Assembly (NCBI GenBank): GCA_016715985.1
Contig: JADJXD010000001.1
Coordinates: 186,001-250,000 of the forward strand
From: Saprospiraceae bacterium
Lineage (GTDB): Bacteria; Bacteroidota; Bacteroidia; Chitinophagales; Saprospiraceae
Length of the DNA stretch: 64,000 bases
Direction: 5' to 3'
The notes beneath the pieces are model-generated. The model was not told the origin of the DNA. It did no database searches and saw nothing but the letters and a program-made list of their open reading frames with translations. Position numbers and translations under genes: made by a program. Below, piece by piece: positions 27,909 to 35,564 of this stretch (position 1 is its first letter; every line of letters starts with the position of its first letter).

Positions 27909-28553
27909 TTATATGGACTTTTTAGCCAGATACCAGTCCACCATTTCCAAATCACTATTTTTTCGCTCAGCCAGCCCTTCCAATGTCTTCGGAGCAGGTA
28001 CGATTACTTTGTCACCAGGCATCCAATTCAATGGCATGGCCACTTTATGTTCATCAGATGTTTGCAGTGCCAGTAACGACCTTTTTATTTCCTCCATATT
28101 TCTGCCCACATTCAATGGATAATACATAATTAGCCGTACTTTCCCTTCGGGATCAATTATAAAAACGGCTCTTACTGCTGCTGTCTCACTTTCGCCTGGT
28201 TGTAACATGCCATATAATTTGGCAATGCTCATATCAAGGTCTGCGATGATCGGAAAGTAAAAAAGTACATTCGTTTTTTCATTCACCGCATTTACCCAGG
28301 CAATATGTGCATGGATACTGTCTATACTCAGTCCTAGCAATTTAGTATTATGCTCAGACCAAAAGTCCTTTTCCGTCGCAAACCCACTCATTTCCGTGGT
28401 ACAAACCGGAGTAAAATCTGCGGGATGTGAGAATAAAATTACCCAACTGCCTTTATTAAATTCAGAAAACTTAATTACACCTGTGGTCGTTACAGCCTGA
28501 AAATCAGGTGCTTTATCCCCGATACGGGGCATCATATTTTGATTTTGTTCCAT
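27909..28553 (-). CDS. 1-Cys (Prx6-type) peroxiredoxin
   Basis: A 214-residue peroxiredoxin. The peroxidatic Cys lies in HPADFTPVCTTEM (about residue 51). The long C-terminal domain (MYYPLNVGRNMEEIKRSLLAL, WMPGDKVIVPAP) is typical of Prx6; there is no clear resolving Cys. It would reduce peroxides or persulfide-derived oxidants in the cytoplasm. I chose ATG 28553, which gives MEQNQNMMPRIGDKAPDF. Longer readings overlap the upstream metallo-hydrolase gene. Confidence 0.93.
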   Translation of the reverse strand: MEQNQNMMPRIGDKAPDFQAVTTTGVIKFSEFNKGSWVILFSHPADFTPVCTTEMSGFATEKDFWSEHNTKLLGLSIDSIHAHIAWVNAVNEKTNVLFYFPIIADLDMSIAKLYGMLQPGESETAAVRAVFIIDPEGKVRLIMYYPLNVGRNMEEIKRSLLALQTSDEHKVAMPLNWMPGDKVIVPAPKTLEGLAERKNSDLEMVDWYLAKKSI

Positions 28554-28584
28554 TTTATAGTAATTTTGAATTAATTTATGTTGA

Positions 28585-30003
28585 TCAGACTGCCATGATT
28601 TTGCTTTGACAAACAAAATCAGTCTTAGGTAAGTTGGTTTGTTTACTGATGGCAGCATAACCGCCATCTACCTCTACAAAATTTCTGTATCCTCTGGCGT
28701 ACAAAATACTGGCAGCAATCATACTTCTATACCCACCTGCACAGTGCATATAAAATTTTTCAGATGGATTTATATCTTTTATCCAATCATTAATATAAGC
28801 AAGAGGTTTGTTGTAGGCACCATCTATATGTTCTGCTGCATATTCACTTTCTTTCCTAACATCAATAATTTTATCTTTTTCTATATCTACTAACTTTTCA
28901 AATTCCTCAGGTGAAGTTCTGTGTATTTCATCGAATTCAAAGTTTGATTTTTTCCAGCCTTCAAAGCCTCCTTCAAGATATCCCAGAATATTATCAAAAC
29001 CCACTCTGCTGAGTCTGGTGACAGCTTCTTCTTCCCTGCCGGATTCAGTTATCAGTAATATGGGTTGTTTTACATCAACAATCATAGCTCCTACCCACGG
29101 TGCAAAATCACCATTTAGCCCAATATTGATGGATTGCGGAACAAATCCTTTTGCGAAGTTTGAATGATCACGAGTATCAAGAATTAATGCTCCTGTACTT
29201 TCAGCAACTGTTTCAAATTCATTAGGCTTAATTGCAGTTAGTCCCTGATTAAGTACACTTTCAAAACTATCATAACCTTTTTTGTTCATAGCGACATTCA
29301 TTCCAAAATATCCCGGAGGTGGTGTTAATCCATCAGTAACTGCAATAACAAAAGCTTCTTTGTTTGGCTGATTCAGCGCATAATTCATTTTTTTCTGATT
29401 GCCAAGCGTATCTACTGTTTCTTTCATCATATTTTTGCCACATGCACTGCCGGCACCATGCGCAGGATACACTGTAACATCATCTGCTAATGGCATGATT
29501 TTATTCATGAGACTATCATATAACAAGCCAGCTAACTGTTCTTGTGTCATGTGAGCAGCTTTCTGGGCAAGATCAGGGCGACCAACGTCCCCCAAAAACA
29601 GTGTATCCCCACTAAAAAGTGCCACATCTTTACCGGCTTTATCAGAAAGCAGATAACAGGTACTTTCCATCGTATGACCAGGAGTATGTAAAACTTTAAA
29701 TGAAACTTCACCTAATTTGAAAACCTGGTTATCTTCCGCGATAATAGCTTCAAATTCAGGTTTTGCAGTAGGTCCATAAATAATAGGTGCACCCGTTGCT
29801 TTACTCAAATCCAGATGTCCGGATACAAAGTCAGCATGAAAATGTGTTTCAAAAATATATTTGATTTTAACACCATCTTTCTCAGCTCTTTCCAGATAAG
29901 GTTTTATTTCTCTTAAAGGGTCGATTATTGCAGCTTCTCCGTTGCTTGTAATGTAATATGCTCCCTGAGCCAGACATCCTGTATAAATTTGTTCAATTTT
30001 CAT
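28585..30003 (-). CDS. metallo-beta-lactamase fold protein with two rhodanese domains (persulfide-dioxygenase-like)
   Basis: A 472-residue protein, first gene of the leftward sulfur operon. The MBL domain (about 1-250) has ETHFHADFVSGH, HTPGHTMES, FSGDTLFLGDVGR and VYPAHGAG, as in ETHE1-type persulfide dioxygenases. The first rhodanese domain (about 265-355) has ITESGREEEAV where the active Cys should be, so it is probably inactive. The second (about 370-465) has MHCAGGYRS with an intact Cys. The enzyme would oxidise glutathione or other persulfides to sulfite and handle the product sulfur. The exact reaction is inferred. Confidence 0.88.
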   Translation of the reverse strand: MKIEQIYTGCLAQGAYYITSNGEAAIIDPLREIKPYLERAEKDGVKIKYIFETHFHADFVSGHLDLSKATGAPIIYGPTAKPEFEAIIAEDNQVFKLGEVSFKVLHTPGHTMESTCYLLSDKAGKDVALFSGDTLFLGDVGRPDLAQKAAHMTQEQLAGLLYDSLMNKIMPLADDVTVYPAHGAGSACGKNMMKETVDTLGNQKKMNYALNQPNKEAFVIAVTDGLTPPPGYFGMNVAMNKKGYDSFESVLNQGLTAIKPNEFETVAESTGALILDTRDHSNFAKGFVPQSINIGLNGDFAPWVGAMIVDVKQPILLITESGREEEAVTRLSRVGFDNILGYLEGGFEGWKKSNFEFDEIHRTSPEEFEKLVDIEKDKIIDVRKESEYAAEHIDGAYNKPLAYINDWIKDINPSEKFYMHCAGGYRSMIAASILYARGYRNFVEVDGGYAAISKQTNLPKTDFVCQSKIMAV

Positions 30004-30035
30004 AAAAAGTAATTATTTGTTTTTAAATGATAATG

Positions 30036-30079
30036 CAAAAGTACGTTGATCTCAAAAAGCACTGCGTGACAAATGTTAC
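30036..30079 (-). promoter_or_regulatory. candidate promoter and Crp/Fnr-type site of the sulfur operon
   Basis: Read leftward, TACTTTTG (30043-30036) fits the Bacteroidota -7 form TAnnTTTG. Further upstream, the inverted repeat GTGAC-AAAT-GTTAC (30066-30079) is centred about 43 bases before the implied start site, the usual place for a class II Crp/Fnr activator. No good -33 TTTG at 19-21 bp is present, which also suggests activator dependence. Confidence 0.45.
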
Positions 30080-30282
30080 ATTGGGTTTATTTTAAGATTT
30101 TTTTAAGTCAAATGGCTAAAATAAACCGACCTGATTTCAAAATAAAGCAAAAACACCGCTAAAGAGAAAGAAATTCATTTTCAAAACACTGTAGTTATTA
30201 ATCTATCATATTATATAAACCATTCAGGTATGTTTTAAGTTTCGTGTTGTTATGTCGTAATGAAAACAATAATTTAAAAATT

Positions 30283-30314
30283 TTTGATGTTATTTTGTAA
30301 ATATTATATCTTTG
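30283..30314 (+). promoter_or_regulatory. Bacteroidota-type promoter of the S8 peptidase gene
   Basis: TTTG (30283-30286) and TATCTTTG (30307-30314) are 20 bases apart, matching the -33 TTTG / -7 TAnnTTTG consensus exactly. The start codon at 30353 lies 38 bases after the -7 box. The rest of 30080-30352 shows no gene. Confidence 0.65.
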
Positions 30315-30352
30315 TTGACATGATTCTATTTTAATAAAATAATCTGAATTGA

Positions 30353-31990
30353 ATGAAACAATTTTTTAAAGTATTAGGCCTAATGACCATTTTGCACAAT
30401 TTCATGATTGGTCAGATTTTGCATAAAGAATTTATTATTGACTATAGGGGTAAAGATATTTCAGAAATGATTTCCCGAATTGCAAAAGTATCAGAAAGAA
30501 ATTCGCAAAGTGACATACATAGTGTTGAAAAAATCGCTATCAATTTTGATATTTATAAAATAAGGATTACGGAAGAAAGTGCGTTTTTCTGGTATGACGA
30601 ACTTAAGAAACAATCTGATGTGTTTGGTATAGAGCTTAATGCAGAACTGGAACTGCGTAAAAGACCAAACGATCCGAGGGTGGAAGAACAATGGTACCTC
30701 AATACCATACAAGCTTTTGAAGCATGGAATATAACAACAGGCGGAAAAGATTTTGGAGGACAAGATATAGTGATCGCTGTATTGGATGATGGGTATGTTT
30801 TGCAACATGAAGATTTGAAGGACAATATGTGGAATAATAATTTTGAAATTCCGGATGACGGAATAGATAATGATCTGAATGGATTTGTAGATGACTTTGC
30901 AGGCTGGAACACAAAGTCCAAAGATGATATTACTGAAAACAGAAGTCATGGCACCAATGTACTTGGTGTACTTGCTGCCCGGGGAGATAATAATTTAGGA
31001 ATAGCAGGACTAAATTGGAATGTCAAAATTATGCCTGTAACTATTGGAAATAATGTATCGGATATTATTGCAGCATTTGATTATATATTTACGCAAAGAA
31101 AAAGATTTAACACATCCGGTGGATCATCAGGTGCCTTTGTTGTAGCAACGTCCTATTCAGGCGGATTACCCGATGCATTTGCAAAAGACTTTCCTGTTTG
31201 GTGCAACATGTATGACAAATTAGGGCAAGAAGGAATAATAAGTATCGGTGCGACACCCAATGAAGATCAAAATATTGACATAAAAGGAGATATGCCATCC
31301 ACTTGTGAAAGTAATTATCTGATTGTTGTGACCAGTACTGACAAGAATGATGAAAAAGAACCTGAAGCCGGATACAGTCTTAAAAACGTTGATATAGCTG
31401 CTCCGGGAGAGCGAATACTGACAACAGACATGGTTTCCAAAGGATTGTATAAAACAGAATCCGGTACTTCACTTTCAACGCCGATGATTGCGGCGACTGT
31501 TGGGTTACTTTATGCCGCAGGATGTGAGCCATTCTACAATTTTGTAAAAAACAATACTTCATTAGCCCCTTTAGTAGTAAAAGATATGATACTAACCACA
31601 GTGGATAAAAAAACTTCTTTAGCAGACAAAACGGTCAGTGGTGGCAGACTGAATATGTACAAAGCTATTCTGGATTTACAAAATCGATTTGATAACTGTT
31701 TACTGCTGCCTTCGCTGAAAGGACCACTTAAAGTTGAAACCGTTTCTTACAACAACGGAATTTTGTCTGTGGGTTACTTATCTCCTGACGAAAATCCTCT
31801 GGAATTGAATATTTATGATTTAGCCGGTAAATCAATACGAAAGCATGAATTTACGCCAGCAGAATTTGGAGATAAAATAATTTCAATACCTCTAAATATT
31901 CAACCCAATTTCATGTATTTTATTTCTATCAGATCAGGTAAAACCTTTGCATCAAAAGGCTGGATGCCTTTAAAACAGTATATAGAATAG
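30353..31990 (+). CDS. secreted subtilisin-like (S8) serine peptidase with C-terminal sorting-type domain
   Basis: A 545-residue exported protein (signal peptide to about residue 20). The catalytic triad is visible: Asp in VIAVLDDGYVL, His in SHGTNVLGVLAARG and Ser in ESGTSLSTPMIAATVGLL. A pro-region of about 100 residues precedes the catalytic domain. The last 80 residues (ELNIYDLAGKSIRKHEF ... FMYFISIRSGKTFASKGWM) resemble type IX secretion tails, although the usual 'YPNP' entry is absent. It is a probable surface or secreted protease. The gene stands alone with its own promoter and converges on the TraB gene. Confidence 0.9.
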   Translation: MKQFFKVLGLMTILHNFMIGQILHKEFIIDYRGKDISEMISRIAKVSERNSQSDIHSVEKIAINFDIYKIRITEESAFFWYDELKKQSDVFGIELNAELELRKRPNDPRVEEQWYLNTIQAFEAWNITTGGKDFGGQDIVIAVLDDGYVLQHEDLKDNMWNNNFEIPDDGIDNDLNGFVDDFAGWNTKSKDDITENRSHGTNVLGVLAARGDNNLGIAGLNWNVKIMPVTIGNNVSDIIAAFDYIFTQRKRFNTSGGSSGAFVVATSYSGGLPDAFAKDFPVWCNMYDKLGQEGIISIGATPNEDQNIDIKGDMPSTCESNYLIVVTSTDKNDEKEPEAGYSLKNVDIAAPGERILTTDMVSKGLYKTESGTSLSTPMIAATVGLLYAAGCEPFYNFVKNNTSLAPLVVKDMILTTVDKKTSLADKTVSGGRLNMYKAILDLQNRFDNCLLLPSLKGPLKVETVSYNNGILSVGYLSPDENPLELNIYDLAGKSIRKHEFTPAEFGDKIISIPLNIQPNFMYFISIRSGKTFASKGWMPLKQYIE

Positions 31991-32015
31991 TAATTGTTAT
32001 ATCAAATTAAAAATA

Positions 32016-32807
32016 TCAGAAATAAATGCCTTCTACCTGATAACCTTTATTTTGTAACAATTTTAGTACGCCTTTTTTACCGGGAAGGTGGGCCGCACCC
32101 ATTGAGATAAAACTAAGATTTTCATTTGTAAGGTCAATGATTTTTTCAGTCATTTTTAAATTCCTTTCATACAACATCATCTTTCTGATTTCACCCAGAT
32201 TTTTTTTTGTTTTTTGATACATCAGTTTCATATCTGCTGTTTCATACAAATCATTTAATTTAAAAATCTGTTTTCTGAATCCGGAGATATTTTTCATCGA
32301 ATCTTTGAATGATTTCAATTGATATTCCAGTGGAATTCGCTTTAAATAACCAATCTGGTCGTTCACGGATTCTACTCCGGTCATTATTTTATCAGATTTC
32401 ATAGCATATTCCCATAAGTAATAATCAGGACTCTGCATTACTTCTACATCATCCAATATTTTTTGACTGAGCATATTGCTGATAAAAAATGGAGTAAATT
32501 TTTCATAATCAGCCAGATCTACACCGAATGATTTCAATACGGTTTTCCGATACTTCATGTATCTTTTTATTCTGAATAAACTACTGAAGGTTAAATCTCC
32601 TTCTAATTGAAAATAAGGCATCATGGATAACTGACCAGCCTCATTCAAATCCATTTCACCGGCATATAATGTAACCTGATCGATGTATTTTTTTGCTATT
32701 TCTGTAAAACTAAAAGCAGCTTTAGTCCCGACATGCATAGTTCCGAATAGATAATGTACCCGATCATTATTTTTGTAAAATCTGTAGAGAAGTGTATTTC
32801 GCTTCAT
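32016..32807 (-). CDS. TraB/GumN-family protein
   Basis: A 263-residue protein with the TraB marks: YLFGTMHVGTKAAF at the N-terminus, AGEMDL about 35 residues later, and FISMGAAHLPGKKGVLKLL near the C-terminus. These conserved His/Glu residues suggest a metal-dependent, Tiki-like hydrolase or peptidase. There is no signal peptide, so it is cytoplasmic. Natural substrate is unknown. Confidence 0.85.
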   Translation of the reverse strand: MKRNTLLYRFYKNNDRVHYLFGTMHVGTKAAFSFTEIAKKYIDQVTLYAGEMDLNEAGQLSMMPYFQLEGDLTFSSLFRIKRYMKYRKTVLKSFGVDLADYEKFTPFFISNMLSQKILDDVEVMQSPDYYLWEYAMKSDKIMTGVESVNDQIGYLKRIPLEYQLKSFKDSMKNISGFRKQIFKLNDLYETADMKLMYQKTKKNLGEIRKMMLYERNLKMTEKIIDLTNENLSFISMGAAHLPGKKGVLKLLQNKGYQVEGIYF

Positions 32808-32833
32808 ATATATCTAAGCATGTCTATTTGCAT

Positions 32834-32870
32834 AAAAAAAGCCGCTTGAACATATCCAAACGGCCTTTTT
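32834..32870 (-). terminator. intrinsic terminator after the Lrp-type regulator gene
   Basis: GCCGCTTG (32841-32848) pairs with CAAACGGC (32857-32864), with one mismatch. A run of seven A at 32834-32840 becomes the U-tract for leftward transcription; a T-run at 32866-32870 could serve the other direction. Confidence 0.7.
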
Positions 32871-32894
32871 ACAACTGTATTTTCGCAAATGGGT

Positions 32895-33383
32895 TTATTC
32901 TTCAACATTTTCGTAATCAAAAGGAAGTACTTTTTCTTTCTTCACTTTTGACAATGTCATTAATGTTTTAAGACGCTCTATTTCCTCAATTTGAGATAAT
33001 GTCTTAAACAACAATTTTTCGTAAGTAGGTATGTCTTTACATACAATTTTTAGCAAAAAATCAGCGTCACCTGTAATAATGTAACACTCTGTGATTTCAG
33101 GAACAGCTTTTACTTTTGCAATAAAATTATCAAGGGCATTTTCTTTCTGCCACGCAAGGGATACCAAAACAAAAGTTTTAACATTTAACCCTATAGAAGA
33201 TGAATCAACTTTTGCATGATAACTCTGTATAATACCTGATTGTTCCAATTTTTTGACCCGCTCCAAAGTAGGTGCCGGTGATAATCCTATTTTTTTTGAA
33301 AGATCAAGATTAGTGATTTTACTGTTTTCCTGCAGTAATTTTAGAATCTTAAGATCTATCTTGTCCATTTTGTAATCTGCCAT
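32895..33383 (-). CDS. Lrp/AsnC-family transcriptional regulator
   Basis: A 162-residue regulator with an N-terminal winged helix-turn-helix (DLKILKLLQENSKITNLDLSKKIGLSPAPTLERVKKLE) and a C-terminal RAM ligand-binding domain (ITECYIITGDADFLLKIVC). These proteins sense amino acids or related metabolites and form octamers. I chose ATG 33383 (MADYKMDKIDLKIL); the longer frame adds an unusual N-terminus. It is monocistronic with a terminator downstream. Targets are unknown. Confidence 0.92.
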   Translation of the reverse strand: MADYKMDKIDLKILKLLQENSKITNLDLSKKIGLSPAPTLERVKKLEQSGIIQSYHAKVDSSSIGLNVKTFVLVSLAWQKENALDNFIAKVKAVPEITECYIITGDADFLLKIVCKDIPTYEKLLFKTLSQIEEIERLKTLMTLSKVKKEKVLPFDYENVEE

Positions 33384-33533
33384 TGTACGGTTATTTAAAA
33401 TATAATTTGAAAAACACTCTGAAATAAAGTGCAAAGGAAATAAAATTTCAGCATTTTATATTTTATTAACGTAAAAATATTGTTTATGTTTTGTTAAAAT
33501 ATAATTTGGTGAAAAATAATACTACTCAAAAAT

Positions 33534-33572
33534 AAAAAAAGCCACACCAAAATAAATCAGTGTGACTTTTTT
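33534..33572 (-). terminator. intrinsic terminator after small secreted protein gene
   Basis: AGCCACAC pairs with GTGTGACT across an AT-rich loop (about 33540-33567, one mismatch), flanked by A-run and T-run. It can act leftward for the gene ending at 33593. Confidence 0.65.
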
Positions 33573-33592
33573 ATAATTTTTAATAACAGTAT

Positions 33593-33919
33593 TTACATAA
33601 TTGTCACCGGCAATGTATAAAGCACATTGTACTCCAAGTTGCTCATATCTAATTTTTTGTAATTCAAAGTTGATTTGATAACATTGTCAAGATTAACATT
33701 ACTGGTGGACACAACGATGATCTCATTCTGATGGTTTACCATAAATGTGATATTCAGTTTAGTTTCTTCTTTGATAAAACCCGTGAAATCAACTTTAGTC
33801 AGATATTTCTGAATTTGTGCATTTTCAGGTTTTTTGAAGGAAACTACATCTGATGCATTGCTCAAACCTGTGAATAAGATAACTGCCATGAAGGTTGCAA
33901 AAAATTTAATACTTTTCAT
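33593..33919 (-). CDS. small secreted protein of unknown function
   Basis: A 108-residue protein with a signal peptide (MKSIKFFATFMAVILFTGLSNAS). I do not recognise the mature part, which has beta-rich text such as FTGFIKEETKLNITFMVNHQNEIIVVST. The repeating 'LNITFMVN..NEIIV' look is like small TonB-C-like or PepSY-like periplasmic proteins, but not enough to name it. The start at 33919 is chosen because the signal peptide begins there. It is flanked by a terminator and by the divergent proC gene. Confidence 0.65.
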   Translation of the reverse strand: MKSIKFFATFMAVILFTGLSNASDVVSFKKPENAQIQKYLTKVDFTGFIKEETKLNITFMVNHQNEIIVVSTSNVNLDNVIKSTLNYKKLDMSNLEYNVLYTLPVTIM

Positions 33920-34049
33920 TACTTTAAAATTTAATGGATGATTTAATAAACTAACAAACGAATGACGAAAGAATACTCTAATGGGTTGCATTTATGGGGA
34001 GGTATATTACTTTAGTTTCGACCAATGATATAATTAATCCTATAAAATG

Positions 34050-34057
34050 TATTTTTG
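34050..34057 (+). promoter_or_regulatory. -7 box upstream of proC
   Basis: TATTTTTG fits the TAnnTTTG consensus and lies 45 bases before the proC start. No clear TTTG at -33, so the call is tentative. Confidence 0.4.
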
Positions 34058-34101
34058 CGGCATATTAATAGTTTTTGAAATATATTAAAATAACTGAAAA
34101 A

Positions 34102-34905
34102 ATGAAAATTGCCATTTTAGGGTGTGGAAATATGGGAATGGCTTTTGCCAGATCATTCCTAAAGTACGAATTAGTCAACAGAGACAATCTGTTGTTGGTA
34201 GAGAAAAACAAAGAAAGGTCAGAACTTTTGCAAAAAAGCAGAGATGGCGTTGTCGTTAATACTATAAATGAAGATATTAGGAATTATGAGCTAGTAATAC
34301 TTGCAGTAAAACCACAGGACTTTAATATATTGGCAGAGGAATTAAAAACATTTATTGTCCCCGGTCAGATTATACTATCAATTATGGCAGGGATTACAAT
34401 ACAAAAAATACAGAATTCTCTAGATCACAAACAGATAATAAGAGCTATGCCAAATACTCCGGCTATGCTGGGAATGGGTATTACCGGATTTACTTCATCA
34501 GAAGGTATCAGTATTGCGAAACTTTTTAAAGTAGAAAATCTAATCAATGCTACCGGAAGGTCCATCTATCTTGAAGATGAAAACATGCTGGATGCAGTTA
34601 CTGCATTGAGTGGAAGTGGCCCTGCGTACTTCTATTACTTTGTCAAACATATGGTAGAAGCCGGAAAGAGAATGGGATTTGACGAAGGCACTTCACAACT
34701 ATTAGTAAAACAAACGATGTTGGGGGCATACCACCTGATAAATTCAGCGGAACAAAGTCTCGACGATCTCATCAAAGCTGTTTCTTCAAAGGGCGGTACA
34801 ACAGAAGCGGCCCTTAGAGTATTTGACCATCATGAGCTATCAGAAATAATCATCAAAGGCGTGTTGGAAGCTGAAAAAAGGTCTGGCGAGTTATCAGGAG
34901 CGTAA
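34102..34905 (+). CDS. proC: pyrroline-5-carboxylate reductase
   Basis: A 267-residue enzyme for the last step of proline synthesis, reducing 1-pyrroline-5-carboxylate with NAD(P)H. The dinucleotide loop is MKIAILGCGNMGMAFARSF. The family signature is ALSGSGPAYFYYFVKHMVEAG, with VSSKGGTTEAALRVF near the end. I chose ATG 34102, which puts the Rossmann strand at the N-terminus; an in-frame ATG at 34075 adds nine residues. Monocistronic. Confidence 0.96.
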   Translation: MKIAILGCGNMGMAFARSFLKYELVNRDNLLLVEKNKERSELLQKSRDGVVVNTINEDIRNYELVILAVKPQDFNILAEELKTFIVPGQIILSIMAGITIQKIQNSLDHKQIIRAMPNTPAMLGMGITGFTSSEGISIAKLFKVENLINATGRSIYLEDENMLDAVTALSGSGPAYFYYFVKHMVEAGKRMGFDEGTSQLLVKQTMLGAYHLINSAEQSLDDLIKAVSSKGGTTEAALRVFDHHELSEIIIKGVLEAEKRSGELSGA

Positions 34906-35057
34906 TATTATAAACATTAAAATGACCGTACAAAAAAATAATATATAAAAAACATGCTTTATACATAACTTTATTGTATCTTTGCAGAGATATTGAACAT
35001 TTTTCCCAAAGGGGATTGCTGCTTCTAATTTTTTTTATTTTTTTTAATTTTTTTTTA

Positions 35058-35351
35058 ATGAACATTTTCGTAGCAAAATTAAACTACAGGACTTCTTCAG
35101 AAGCATTGGAAAGCCTTTTCGCTCAGTATGGCGAGGTAGTATCCGCAAAAGTTATCATGGACAGAGACACAGGCAGATCAAAAGGATTTGGATTTGTGGA
35201 AATGGGAAGTGAAGACGCTGGTATCGCTGCAATCGCAGGATTGAACGAAACAGAATTTGAAGGACAAACTATAGTTTGTAAAAAAGCAGAGCCAAGACCA
35301 CAGGCTCCACGCAGAGATAACAATTTCAGACCAAGAGAAAGGAGATATTAA
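35058..35351 (+). CDS. RRM-domain RNA-binding protein
   Basis: A 97-residue single RNA-recognition-motif protein. RNP2 is IFVAKLNY (residues 2-9) and RNP1 is SKGFGFVEM (about 42-50). A basic Arg/Pro tail (PRPQAPRRDNNFRPRERRY) follows, as in the cold-inducible RRM proteins of cyanobacteria and Bacteroidota. It binds RNA in the cytoplasm, perhaps as a chaperone. The start at 35058 is preferred to an upstream ATG because it begins right at RNP2. The leader contains three long T-runs (35031-35056) and a TATCTTTG box (34977-34984). Confidence 0.92.
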   Translation: MNIFVAKLNYRTSSEALESLFAQYGEVVSAKVIMDRDTGRSKGFGFVEMGSEDAGIAAIAGLNETEFEGQTIVCKKAEPRPQAPRRDNNFRPRERRY

Positions 35352-35391
35352 GAAATATAGTGTTTTAGTATTGAAAGCGTAATGTTATCAT

Positions 35392-35421
35392 AAGGCCTTC
35401 CTCACCGGAAGGCCTTTTTTT
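35392..35421 (+). terminator. strong intrinsic terminator after the RRM gene
   Basis: A perfect 10-bp stem (35392-35401 with 35407-35416), a 5-base loop and a T-run extending the right arm. It closes the RRM gene transcription unit. Confidence 0.9.
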
Positions 35422-35528
35422 GTAATTATTACCACCATATTTTGCAAAAATTTAATTGATTCACTTCTGATCGATTCAACTCAGGATTTTCATTTCGCTC
35501 TGCTACCTTCTAGAAAAAATAATTTTTT

Positions 35529-35536
35529 TACTTTTG
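35529..35536 (+). promoter_or_regulatory. -7 box upstream of lysS
   Basis: TACTTTTG matches TAnnTTTG, 28 bases before the lysS start. No -33 element at the expected spacing was seen. Confidence 0.4.
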
Positions 35537-35564
35537 TACCCTTATTTACATATTAATCGCTGAC

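Noticed and set aside
30491..30949. 152-codon leftward frame in the S8 peptidase gene
   Set aside because: Antisense to the catalytic region; Cys- and Ile-rich text without motif.
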